Origin: Purshia tridentata
Taxonomy: Eukaryota; Streptophyta; Magnoliopsida; Rosales; Rosaceae
Assembly (NCBI GenBank): GCA_003254885.1
Contig: QANT01006867.1
Location: 1 to 64,000, forward strand
DNA: 64,000 nucleotides
Reading direction: 5' to 3'
A program made the position numbers and the translations under genes. This document shows, piece after piece, positions 42,287 to 53,630 of this stretch; the first letter of the stretch is position 1, and each line of letters opens with the position of its first letter. Below the pieces are notes generated by a model, which was not told where the DNA came from, did no database searches, and saw only the letters and a program-made list of their open reading frames with translations.

Positions 42287-45108
42287 TGCAGAGTCCGACA
42301 GCTCTGCTTGCGACCATGTATATGGTGGGATGGGTTCGTTGGGCGGAGTTGGGTCTCTGTAACGATCACTGGATTATTGCAAATATTTTAATATTATCCT
42401 CATTTAGTAATCTTGCTCTTTTTCTCATACACCCTTTTTTACAGTTTTTTCAGTTATGTTTGACACTTTTTCTCACAAACTAAATTTTGACACTTCATCT
42501 TACTTAATTTCGTTACACATTATACCCCAAAACACTTCACAATATCAATTTCTTCGTTATTTTGATCATTTTCGACTTCAATTGATGATTAACATGAAAA
42601 TAGGCATGTAAAAAATCAACAAATAAATTGATTTTTTTAACAATTTTAAAGTAAAGTGTTTAAAATAATTAAGTTTTGACTTTTTGGAAATAAAGTGTCA
42701 AATAAATTTATTCTATGAGATAAAGCGTCAAATAATACCTAATTTGAAAGTAATATATGTAATTAACTCTAAATGCCTATTAACTCGTGAATCGGACTTT
42801 CTCTTATGAATATAAATTTTGTCTAACAAATTGATTGGCATTACTTTACTTATCATTTTGGCATTTGTTAAGCTTTGCATCAAACTTGAACTTAATGTAA
42901 TTACCACTCAATAACATGCTTACTTCATATCTTATATTTGTATTTAAGTTTTTACATGAATATAAGACATTTATATGAGTCTCACTTTTAAGAAATGTTG
43001 TGGATATCACATTAACATTTAACATTCGCTGACTAAATGATGCTATCTCCGACAATTTAAAAGTATACAACAATTATTTCTTTTTTCGGTATGTGAGGCA
43101 TTTTGACAATTAGTTGTGCGACTACCATATCATTGATCTTTTTCTTTTATTAAACTTCCCTATACCTTTTCATATTTGAAATTCGAATAAGGATATTGTT
43201 GACATTTTTATTATAAAGATAACAAATTGGCCATACTTGTTCAATTTATCTTTCTCAATTTCCGTAGTTTGAATAAGATTTAATTATTGAACAATAATAA
43301 ATAACAATTTATATAATAAAAAATAAAACAGAGAAAAAATTTATTGAATTTAGAAAAAGAATCATATCAATCAAAATTTATTTCTTTTTATTATTAATTG
43401 AATATTTATTACATTAGAAGAGATGAAACTCTTCATCTTGTCTTACCATCCTTTTGTAGGCTAGCTAGCTATAAATTAATGGGGTATTTTGATGACGGTA
43501 CCCCACCCCTTTTTAATTTAGATTAATACCGACTGCATATATAATTTTTGATTGAGGTCCAGTTTTAATTTGACATATTAGATTCAAATGACCACATCAG
43601 ATTCATAGGCCACATTAGTATGAATTTACTAATTGAGTTACCATTAATTACATTGGCTACCGTTATAATATTTTTTTCTTTTATCCCTACATATTAGTCT
43701 GCCATCAAAATTTTAAATTTCTCTTATCTAAGACATTTTTATTGAGTTTTTTGAATTTCAAATTCTACAACTACAACCCATAGATTTCTATGGCTTAGTA
43801 TTTGAACCCATTTTTTCTTGGATGCCTAAACCATCAGTTAGATGGTTTAGTGAGGCAAGGATTGGAACCAAGAGAGGGGTTAGGGTAGTGGGTACACTTT
43901 TGCCGTAAGGGTATGTACCAATTTCTTTTTTTACATTTGCTATTGTTCCCATATATAGTTGATTAGTTTTGCAGCTAGTGTATATCAATTTATCTTTTTC
44001 CCATATTTTTCAATTTATCATATCAATTAATATCTAAGATATTACACTGAAGGAGTACATCAGTAAATTAATAAAAATTTCATTACTAGTCTTGGTGTAC
44101 CCATCACCTTGTACCCAAAATAAAAATTGAAGGTGTACCCAACAATTTGAAGGTGTATCCATCATCGTGTATCCAATATTACCTTGTGCTTAACAATTTG
44201 AAGGTGTACCCATCACCGTGTACCCAATAATAGCAACTTGTGCCCAACAATTTGAAAGTGTACCCATCATCGTGTATCCAACAATATCACCGTGTGCCCA
44301 ACAATTTGAAGGTGTACCCATCACCTTGTACTCAACAATTCGAATATATTGTTTAGAATTAACAAATCATGTATAGTTACTTTAAACTAAACATCCAACC
44401 CAAGAAAGAAGAAGAAATACATAGAAAAATAAATAAACAATAAACTGAAATTCATATAAAAGCAAACTTTCCAAAATGCAAAAAAATTGACAAATAGAGA
44501 CAAAAAGCACAAAAGAACGATGGAAAATATAGAAGCAAGAACAAAAGAACGATGACAAAAGGAGATGAAAAGCACAGAAGAATAATGGGAGGAAAACATT
44601 ATGCAAAAACGTACGTACTCTAAAAGATCAGATAGAGACATATCAAATTCAAAATTCAAATAGTTAATTTAATTGTAAGAAAGGTTATTTCTGTCATTGA
44701 ACATATATAATTTACATTTTTTAAAAATAAAAAATTTGACATGTCAAATTAGTGCTGACATGTCATAAGTCAAAGAATCTGACCTTGAAAAAAAGAAACA
44801 GCAGACATTAATCATATTTGGGCTCGTATTAAAGATGAGACTCTAATTTACCCTAAATTAATGTGGCAACTGTGAGTCTATGACCCATTGCGGTCAATAG
44901 ATTATAATTTGAGTAACATTGGGGTGGATTTAAAAGTAAAAAACTACAACATTGAGGGTGGGAATTGGGATGTATCTTAAGTTCGTGTAAGAAAAAAAAA
45001 TATATATAAAAAGAATGAAGAAATGTATTTTAGCGGGGAGAAAAACGAAAAAGAGAGGGAAACCTAAGCAGTTAGCAGACAACCAACGCTCGTCTACAGC
45101 TGGTGGTT
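42287..45108. other. Intergenic between divergent MRS2-11 and SAAL1-like genes
   Basis: 2.8 kb of very AT-rich DNA serving as promoter space for two divergent genes. It contains the 51-54 bp minisatellite (44097-44345) and an A-rich stretch of AAAGAACGATG-like short repeats (about 44490-44560). No gene is recognised. Confidence 0.6.
44097..44345. repeat. Minisatellite, 51-54 bp unit
   Basis: About five units, each running GGTGTACCCATCACC ... GTGTACCCAA ... TTGTGCCCAACAATTTGAA. Each unit also contains two or three internal copies of a GTGTACCCA-like word, so the array looks built from a shorter ancestral repeat. Units differ by small substitutions; the first is partial. Confidence 0.8.
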
Positions 45109-48100
45109 ATGGCGGTGGATTCAAAATCAGTACCTCTAGAAGACCAAGAAGAACAAGAAATACAAGACCATGAGGCACCCGCACATCACCCTTCTGCCCC
45201 CTCTGATGAGGTAACCATCAACGGCCGTCGTTCCATCTTAATTTCTCTTTCGAAGTATTTGGGTGTCTGGGTTTTGATTCTTGTTCGTAAGGTTGGGTTG
45301 TTTTAATTAGAAACATCGAGTGGGGATGTGGGTATTATATGCTTTGCAGTTTATTCACTGTTAAATGTGTATGCAGCTTAGATATATGTTGATTTTGATG
45401 TGAGAACTGCTTTAATTTACGAAATAGTAATGACCCATTACATGGTAAACCATTACTTTGGTAAAGTGGGTTAGGGATTCCAAGTCTTTGTCCATTGTGC
45501 AAAGACACTTTACCACCTAACTTAGTATATATGTGTATTCCATATTGATTAAGCAAGCAATTGTTTGTTGATGAGAAGCACATGCTGAACACATTCATCA
45601 ATACAAGCATACATGCATGGATGCATACACACATAAAGCATAGAGACTTGTATAAGAGCAAGATTTCATGCATACTTGGTAAAATAATTTAAAGTTTGAA
45701 ATGTTTTCCCAATTGCAGTTATTTGACATCTCAACAACAGTAGATCCTAGTTATGTGATATCTCTGATACGGAAACTTCTACCTGTTAATCGAAGTAATA
45801 ATCACGACTTGCATGGTGAAGTTACTGATGCCCCCATGAAAGGATTACTTACTGATCACATGGGAAAAAGTGCTCCTGCACCGCCTAGAGATAGATCTCT
45901 GCACTCATCAGCAGATGGATCTGAGAGCATGGAGATTATTGATGATTTTCATAAAAATGCTCCCAGGGCAGGGGAAAATGAAGATTCATATCATGGAGCT
46001 GAACTGCCTGGTAAAGGTGTCCCAGTGGGAGAAGAGGCTTGGGAAGAGTATGGTTGCATATTATGGGATTTGGCTGCAAGTAAAACTCATGCAGAACTCA
46101 TGGTGCTTGGGATATTTTTCTTAGCTTTTGACTCCTCTTGATTGTTTCTTGTTTATTTTGAATATGTTTGGATGTGGAATTTTCAATTGTGATATAGTGG
46201 AATCTAAGTTATTGATTTAAAGACAACCTCATCAGATGCGCACACTTGAAACTGTAATTCTAATCCTCAATTTGTTTCCATAGTGATTCTTAATATGACA
46301 TGATAATTGAGGACATTTAACTATGATGAAGCCATTTATAGGTTTATCATTTTTGACATAGCTTCCAACTTGCTTGTCGTTGCTAGAACTATTTATTGGA
46401 AAGAGTATCGTATGCAATGGCCACAATGTCAACGTTTAAAAAAAGACAAAAGAAAAAACTGGGTCTAGAATTGTAGTTTTGATTTGTTTTAGCTATATCT
46501 ATGACTATCTGGTTATTTTTTCTCGTCTAAACTTGCATTATTTTGTATTCACTGGGCTAGACATAAACTTATCTGTGCAGGTGCAAAACCTTGTACTTGA
46601 AGTGCTTTTAGCAAACCTTATGGTTTCACAGTCTGTGCGTGCTACGGTTAGACAAATTCCTCTTATGCTATGACATCCTTTTTGCATTTTGACTCAAAAT
46701 TCATTCTCTCTCTCTCTCATTCAATGCATGTGACTGTATTTTATTTTCTTAATCCAGGAAATTAGCCTTGGAATTATTGGAAACCTTGCCTGTCATGAAG
46801 TTCTCATGAAACATATAGTCTCTACAATTGGATTAATTGAAAGAATTGTGGATCAGTTGTTTTTAGATGATGCTCAGTGCTTATGTGAAGCCTGCAGGTA
46901 ATATGCAAGTTTCATCCACAATTCCTATTTATATTTTTCTAGATTTAGTTTTATCGTATTTGGTATTGAGTTGTATCTGATATTTTGTATTATCCTCATT
47001 TCATGTCCTTATATGTTGTGTTATGTGTGTATTATAGTCGGAATTACTCTTTTGAAATGCTTATGGCATTTGCCTTGGTTTTTCAAGGAAATTTGTCACT
47101 TCGAAATTTATTTCTACTCCTATTGTTACAAACTGTTATTTGTGTGCCATGCAAGGAAAATCCATACTCTTTCTTTCATATTTATGTGGTTATGATATAA
47201 TGATCTATCATGTATCTATCGCTTGATGTTTTCATTTTACAAATGATTTCCAAGGCCTTAAAGATTCCTAGTGGTTTTGTTAGGTAGGATCCTGTATATA
47301 CTTCATGCCCTAACATTTACTATATCATTCTAACTTAAAGCTGTGAACTATTCTTAAAATTATTATATTGTCACAGGCTGTTAACTGTGGGTCTTCAAAG
47401 TAGTGAACGTATTACTTGGGCCAAGGCATTGCAGTCTGAACATAACCTGAGCCGCATTTTATGGATTGCAGAAAATAGCTTAAATCCACAGCTTATAGAA
47501 AAGGTAGCAGATATCATATATGCAGTGTTTGCTTATATGAATTTGGTATATAATTACCTTATATAGACTCGTATGTGACAAGTTTGCCAAAGTAAATCCT
47601 TAGGTTATTCTTGTTTATATCATTGCAATTTTGCCCAGAGCTTTTGGTGTTTCTCTATTTTTGATGAATAATTTACAAACAGCAGTCTTAAGAATAATGT
47701 ACAAATGGACTTCACCAATGAGAGTATCATGGACTATGAAGTCAAAAAGTCTATCTGCCAACTCTGTGTTAAGGTGTGGGAATTGGGGTCGGTAATGGCT
47801 ACAGGACTGCTTGATTAATCACAATATGGATGAAAAAAACTGGAAAGTGGGAACATCTTGTCCACTGTTGTACTATGTAGTATGTACTACTTTATTTTCA
47901 TTTAATGAAAGTCTGTTTCTCTTAAAAATAAACTGCAAAGTGGAAAGTGGGACCATTTTAGCTATAATAATTAACTTAATCATTTTATTTCAATTTCTTA
48001 TATGATTAATATACTTTTATTTAACGGATAGAGCATAATTAATTGATGTTTAACATAATAACTTGTCCAGAGGACTTCATGATGAAATGGACTATTGACC

Positions 48101-50933
48101 AAAGAACCTTTACTTGTTTGAATCTTAATTGAACTGACTAATCCCATCATGAAAAGTCTGTTTTACTAGTTCAAGTTTTAAAGTACTAATAATTTTCTGA
48201 ATTTTTTTTTTAAACAGAGTGTTGAACTATTGTTAGCCACCATTGAAAGTTCGCAGGAAGTTGTGCATACTCTCCTTCCACCTTTAATGAAGCTGGGTCT
48301 AGCAAGTCTATTAATTAATCTCCTGGATTTTGAAATGAGCAAATTAATGACTGAAAGAGTACCTGAAAGGTGTGTAGACATTGTATTTTCAGTTGAAGAG
48401 CTAACAAAATGAATACAAGTTTGGTTGTTAATTTTCTTATGTGAACAGAGAACTTCCACTATTTTTTTGGGTATTTTTGATTTTTCCAGTGAAGCAATTT
48501 CCTTATATACTCTTAAATTGGTTCTGCATTTATGTTATTGATATTTTGATGTTTTTATTTTAGGTAATGAAGATTTGTGCACTTAGGACATAATTGTCTT
48601 GCATTAGTTTAGGCTATAGTTTTGTTGATATGATTATTTCAGTCTACAATTTATGGCCTTGTGGGAATTTTTCTATATAATATGTATTTGTAAGTCTATT
48701 ACCTATCCAAAAAATGCACTTCTAACTTGTAAGTTTATTCTGATAGTTTCACTTTCCTACATTTTCAGGTACGCAATTCTTGATGTAATCCTCCGTGCCA
48801 TTGAAGCTCTTTCTGTTATTGATGGTCATTCCCAAGAGATCTGTTCAAGCAAGGAACTGTTTCAACTAGTTTGTGACCTCGTGAAACTCCCTGATAAAGT
48901 TGAGGTACATTTCAGCTCACTTGGAAACTATAAACTGTGGGTATTACTGTATAATGTCCATATTTCTGGAATTCTTGGTGGTGCTGTTTTCTTCACTGCT
49001 TCCAGCTAATGATCTGGCAATTCGCAACTTGCTGAATGTATTTAACTAATCATTTAATCAAAATAGAATTAACATTCTTAGCTTTTTATATGTTTCAGGA
49101 ACTATCTGTTCTTTGTGTTAAATGAATCTAGTGTCTAACGGATGAATCATTATATATATATTGAAGTGACTGCTTATAAATGCAACTGTTTCTTGAAAAT
49201 GATATTCTACATTAGTGCATAATCCCTGCAACTGGATCTTTGATTCAATAGATATTGTAGTAATTTTTCCAAATTACCAAAAAAAAAAGAAAAAAAAAAT
49301 TGTNAAAAAGAAAAAAAAATTGTGTGCAGTGTGATTATACATATCTTTTGATTAAGAATATGAACAAGAAAATAAAGACTGTGAAGAGAAAGAAAATCGT
49401 ATTGTAAAGATTCTTTTGACTTATCTTCTAAAAAGAAGATTCTGTTGACATATTATAAATAACCAAGGATATAAATGATGCATAGAGAACTATAAATCTC
49501 CTGAACTATGTAGTGGATATTGAATCGAATCTCTTACCAAAGTGGGAACCAAAATTTTTTTGTGACGGAATGTGATGTTTCAAAATGCAGTTATCAAATG
49601 TTGATGAACCCAAAAAAAAAAAAAAAAAGTAACAGAAAAAAAAAGANAAAAAAAAAAAAAAAAAAAAAAAAAAAACAGAAAAAAAGAGAGAGAAGGACAC
49701 ACCATATCATATTGTATAACAGAAACACGCTAAATTAATGCAATGTTTTCTACTGTTTTCCTTCTAGTTTACTATTTGATATGCTGCCAACAAAAATTTT
49801 ATGGTCATCGATTAGCACTTTAATGGCAATTTTTCTATTTTAGGTTGCAAATTCTTGTGTTACAGCTGCAGTTTTAATTGCAAATATTCTTTCAGATGTA
49901 TCTAATCTAGTTTCAGAGATATCGCAGGGTAAATTGTTTATTTTCTTATCCACGTTATATTGTTTTTTAAAATTAATCATCATGTGCTTTTGGTTTAATA
50001 ACACCTCATGAAGTGGAAGTGACACTTTGTATCCATCCAGATTTGTCTTTCTTACAGGGTCTACTGGATATATTTCCCTTTTCTTCGGATGATTTAGAAG
50101 CAAGGAGTGCACTCTGGAGCATCATTGCAAGGTTACTGGTTCGAGTTCAGGAAAATGAAATGAGCCCATCAGCTCTCCAGCAGTATGTTTCAGTTCTAGT
50201 TAGCAAATCCGATGTGATTGAAGATGACCTTCTTGACTGCCAATTAGGTGGCTTAAAATCAAAAGCTAGAACTACAGCTGTATCCTTTTTTGTCAATTTT
50301 TTGAACTTAAAGTTACAATGGAATAAAGTTGGTAGGATCATCAAGTATTTTAAATCAGTGGACTGTGTATCCTGTACTCTGTTCATATGGTTTGCAATAT
50401 TTTCCTTCTTTCCTTTACTTTTTCTATAGCTTAGAAGGATCATCAGTATTTTAAATCAGTGGACTGCTTCAAAGGATTATGCCAAGGAGAATGAAATGGT
50501 TGGAGAACAGTATGCAAATGATATAAATGTTGATAGATTGTTGGATTGCTGCCGTAAGCATTCTGAGTAAGTTGTGTTTCTCTGTTCTTGAATATTACTT
50601 TTATTTTTATGCTTTTAAGACTTCAAAGATTATCTTCCGTTTAATTAATTTTTTCTGATTGTTGGCACATCTGAAGGCATTGAAGTATTTTCTCGTCTAC
50701 GAATGTTACTTGACATCATTCTTTTTATGCCCCATTTTCTGGGTAACTAGAAGATGTTTTGTATGACATTTACAAAGGCAAACATGCCAACAAGAAAGTA
50801 AGCACCATAGTTGGATATGGAAACAGTTTCTCACTATCTTCTGGTTTTCTCACTAATCTTTGTTGACCAGTCATTACTATATACTACTTTCAGGTATGTA
50901 CCATCTACAGTTTCTCAGGGTGTGGACTTTTAA
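45109..50933 (+). CDS. SAAL1-like ARM-repeat protein
   Basis: Resembles SAAL1 (serum amyloid A-like 1) family proteins, ARM-fold proteins whose plant role is not established. Exons 45109-45210, 45719-46102, 46581-46646, 46758-46897, 47377-47503, 48218-48369, 48769-48904, 49844-49928, 50041-50279, 50430-50566 and 50894-50933 give 535 residues. The start is the ATG at 45109 (an in-frame GTG lies just before). Residues 1-34 are acidic and disordered. The signature is GEEAWEEYGCILWDLAAS near residue 150, then helices VQNLVLEVLLANLM and EISLGIIGNLACHEVLM, typical of ARM repeats. Exon 9 was set by frame: the nearer acceptor before GGTCTACTGG breaks the frame, whereas the one at 50041 gives DLSFLQGLLDIFPF. 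The exon 10 donor (GA|GTAAGT) avoids an immediate stop and leads to a short last exon YVPSTVSQGVDF. Confidence 0.88.
49270..49690. repeat. A-rich tracts with two unresolved bases in SAAL1-like intron 7
   Basis: Long A homopolymers with undetermined bases (n) at 49304 and 49647. This part of intron 7 should not be trusted at base level; the open frames drawn through it are homopolymer artefacts. Confidence 0.9.
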
Positions 50934-51608
50934 GAATAAAGTCACAGCAGAGGAAGTCATGTTACAGAATATCACTAGGATGAACACAATTTCTTTGGAC
51001 CTCCAACAGGAAAAGGCATATAAGTTGAGAGACAAAAACTGCTTCTCAAACGTTAAGTTGATCTGAAGCGTCTTTAGAACTTACTTAATGCAACTCATAT
51101 TCATGTTTTTCTGAGTTAAGGAAAGGGGTGGGACGTATTGTTTTACAACTACCCTACCGGCCCCTCAGTGTACGAAGTTCTTGAAACGAAGCAGGAGCAC
51201 CTAACATGGGATGGTGTTTATGAACAGTTAAAAGGCACTCCATACGTTAATTGCTCAATACTGGTGTTGGATGGTCATCTTCTTTATGCTGCTGAAATCA
51301 TTTGAGGGGGTAGGTAAACAAAAAATATGTCTTGAAATTGTTCTTATGATATAAGAATTAGGCTTTCAAAAACGTCATGTACTTATTTCTGTTATACTTT
51401 ATATAACATATATGCACTCTTTCCAACGTTCCTGTGAGCAACCGTTGCTAATTTGCTTTGGACAGAACATTGTATATAGGCAACAGACAACAGAGTGAGA
51501 ACTCCATGTTTTGGGACCTATAATGGTAAATTTGTGTAATTTTAATGTAGGGTTTGCACTGAAACTTGGGCCTAAAACAAATGGAATATCTAAAACAAAT
51601 GAAAAAGG
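50934..51608. other. Intergenic between convergent SAAL1-like and RMI2 genes
   Basis: 3' regions of both genes. AT-rich with no domain in any frame that I can see. A GGTGGGACGT motif near 51127 has no known meaning here. Confidence 0.55.
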
Positions 51609-52487
51609 TTATACAAACTCTTCAATTAATTCCTGATAGAAGAATTTGTATGCCTCCAAAACTTCAAGGTACCACATTGCCTCTCGGTTGGGGTAAGCCG
51701 AAAGATCAACCATCTTGTGAATCTGCTATTCAGAAAAAAAAAATGGCAATTTAAATTTCAGTTGTCACCGTCATTTTAACATTGCCTCATGTAATGCCCA
51801 CTTAGGTGCAATGTGCTTCTTCAAGTTTTTGGTACAAATTGTGCATTACTACAAAAGACTGAGTAGTGCTATATGTACCCTACCTAAATATATCGCATTT
51901 ACCAACCACATTGCTGATCAAGTGTAATTTAGGTGAGACCGTGAGACCCATTTACATAAATGGACATAACAATTGAAATAAAAAAGCAAACAAGCAAAAA
52001 TAGTTTACCTGGATCATCGGGGGCTCATCCGCACGCACCATGTAGCGTCCAATAGCGATTACATACATTCCTGCACACAAAGAACAAGGGGAAGGGTAGC
52101 ACGTGCCAAAATGTGCATGATGAGAACAAATAAACGCGGCGAATGCTAAAGTGTGCCAGGGAGATACTTACCGATATTCCAAGGGTGGCGACGGAACTCG
52201 GGCCCAAGAGATAGCTCGACGACTCCGGTGCCGTCGTCCAGAAGCAAGCGCTCTCGGTCGGCGGAGACATTGACCAAAATGCCCTGGCGGAGGTGGTAAT
52301 AACAGAGAAATGACAGGGGTAATTTGGGAACATAAATAAAGCAAAAAGGAGAAAGGTTCTCTCAAACCTGTAACCAGGCGCGTTGGAAGATGATGCCGCC
52401 GAGGGTCATGGCGTTCTGGGAAGAGATGTGGCGCGCGTCTTTCAGTTGGACGCAGAGAAGCTTCAGCGCTGCGAGGTTGTAGTCCAT
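51609..52487 (-). CDS. RMI2: RecQ-mediated genome instability protein 2 (OB-fold)
   Basis: Subunit of the RecQ/Top3-alpha/RMI1 (RTR) complex that dissolves double Holliday junctions and limits crossover in the nucleus. Exons in order of translation: 52487-52368, 52283-52172, 52070-52009, 51722-51609, giving 135 residues. Residues 1-40 (MDYNLAALKLLCVQLKDAR ... TLGGIIFQRAWLQ) start the OB fold. Then come LLLDDGTGVVELSL and MYVIAIGRYMVRADEPPMIQ, and the last exon IHKMVDLSAYPNREAMWYLE with a C-terminal helix ending EEFV. The length matches plant RMI2. Exon 4 lies past a 286-base intron and was found by the conserved HKMVDLS motif. The leader is short; the tRNA-Glu gene lies 218 bases upstream. 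Confidence 0.93.
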
Positions 52488-52704
52488 AGCTCTCGGTCGC
52501 TATTGCAATGGTGAACGAGGAAACGCAGCCTCCTCAAGCTTCAGAGACTGCGTTTTGGACTGTCAATCTCGCCCTCGCCTCTTGCACTCTCTTACGGTTT
52601 GAGAATTCAGAGCCAAAATGTTGTATACAATTTCAAACAGACAGCAACGGTGTCGTTTTACCTCTTCGTAATTTTGGTACCAAAATTAATTAAAAGAATA
52701 TTAT

Positions 52705-52776
52705 TCCGTTGCCGGGACTTGAACCCGGGTCTCTCGGGTGAGAGCCGAGTATCCTAACCAACTAGACTACAACGGA
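52705..52776 (-). tRNA. tRNA-Glu (anticodon CTC)
   Basis: 72 bases on the minus strand that fold as a full cloverleaf: acceptor TCCGTTG/CAACGGA, D arm with TAGTCTAGTTGGTTA, anticodon stem CTCGG/CCGAG with loop CTCTCAC (CTC at the anticodon position), and T arm CCGGG TTCAAGT CCCGG. No intron. A TTTT stretch lies about 10 bases after the 3' end, suitable for Pol III termination. CCA is not encoded, as usual for a nuclear gene. Confidence 0.97.
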
Positions 52777-53630
52777 TTTGTTAACTTTAGCATACTACAC
52801 ATTTATTAATCGAATTTCTGTACTTCTATAATTAGTTCATTTTCGTATTTGTCAGAAATCATAGAAAAAAATTTACATGTTAGATAATTATATAATTTCT
52901 ATTTGAATTTTGAATCCGAAGCTTACTTTGTTTCAAACCCAATAATTACTAAAAAATTTGAGTTCCAATTTTATTTTAAAATCAATTAAATTTCCTTTCG
53001 TATCTCCACCATTTCTTCTTCTTCTCTCCTTCTTAAATTAATGAAATTTTTTTATCAAACACAGTTACATAGCGTCAATATATATGTCATTTAGTGTTTT
53101 CGTTTTTTTGAGTTGAAAGAGAAGGGATTGAAATTGAGTGTACTGTGGTAAATTTTACGGCCCCTCCAACTAGACTATCCAACAACTGTATATTATTTAG
53201 TGAAAAATCTCTTTTAACCAAGAGGCCGGCTATAGGTTAGAGAAAGCATTGTCATGGTCAAGCAAGCATGCTTATAATGATTGTTCATTACCATGATTGA
53301 CAGTGAATTTTACTGTTCTTTTAAGATAAACCTACCAACAAAATAAAATCCCGCTAGATCATGATTCATACCAATAGCATTGTAACAAATCTTATTCCAT
53401 TTTATTTACTCAATAAGAACAGCTAAAGTGTAGTACTTTCTACAATTTTCACTTTGTTACAATAATTCCATTGTGTTTTTTTTTTTTTTTTCACAATAAT
53501 TTAAAAGAAGCACACCAACACATGTTAACACACATTACATGAGCAAGCAGGCAACACCAATGATTAATTGTAAAGTAAAAACAGGAGATCGATGGAAGGA
53601 ATTGAAGGAAGGAGTGAAGTGTTGTTAAAT
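52777..53630. other. Intergenic between tRNA-Glu and GDSL lipase
   Basis: AT-rich; holds a T-run at about 53479-53493 and the 3' untranslated part of the lipase gene. Nothing else seen. Confidence 0.6.

Noticed and set aside
49506-49738. Lys- or Phe-rich open frames through the poly-A tract
   Set aside because: Homopolymer artefact containing an undetermined base, inside an intron.
51566-51754. Plus-strand open frame of 62 codons
   Set aside because: Antisense to the last RMI2 exon (HKMVDLS motif on the minus strand), which is well supported.
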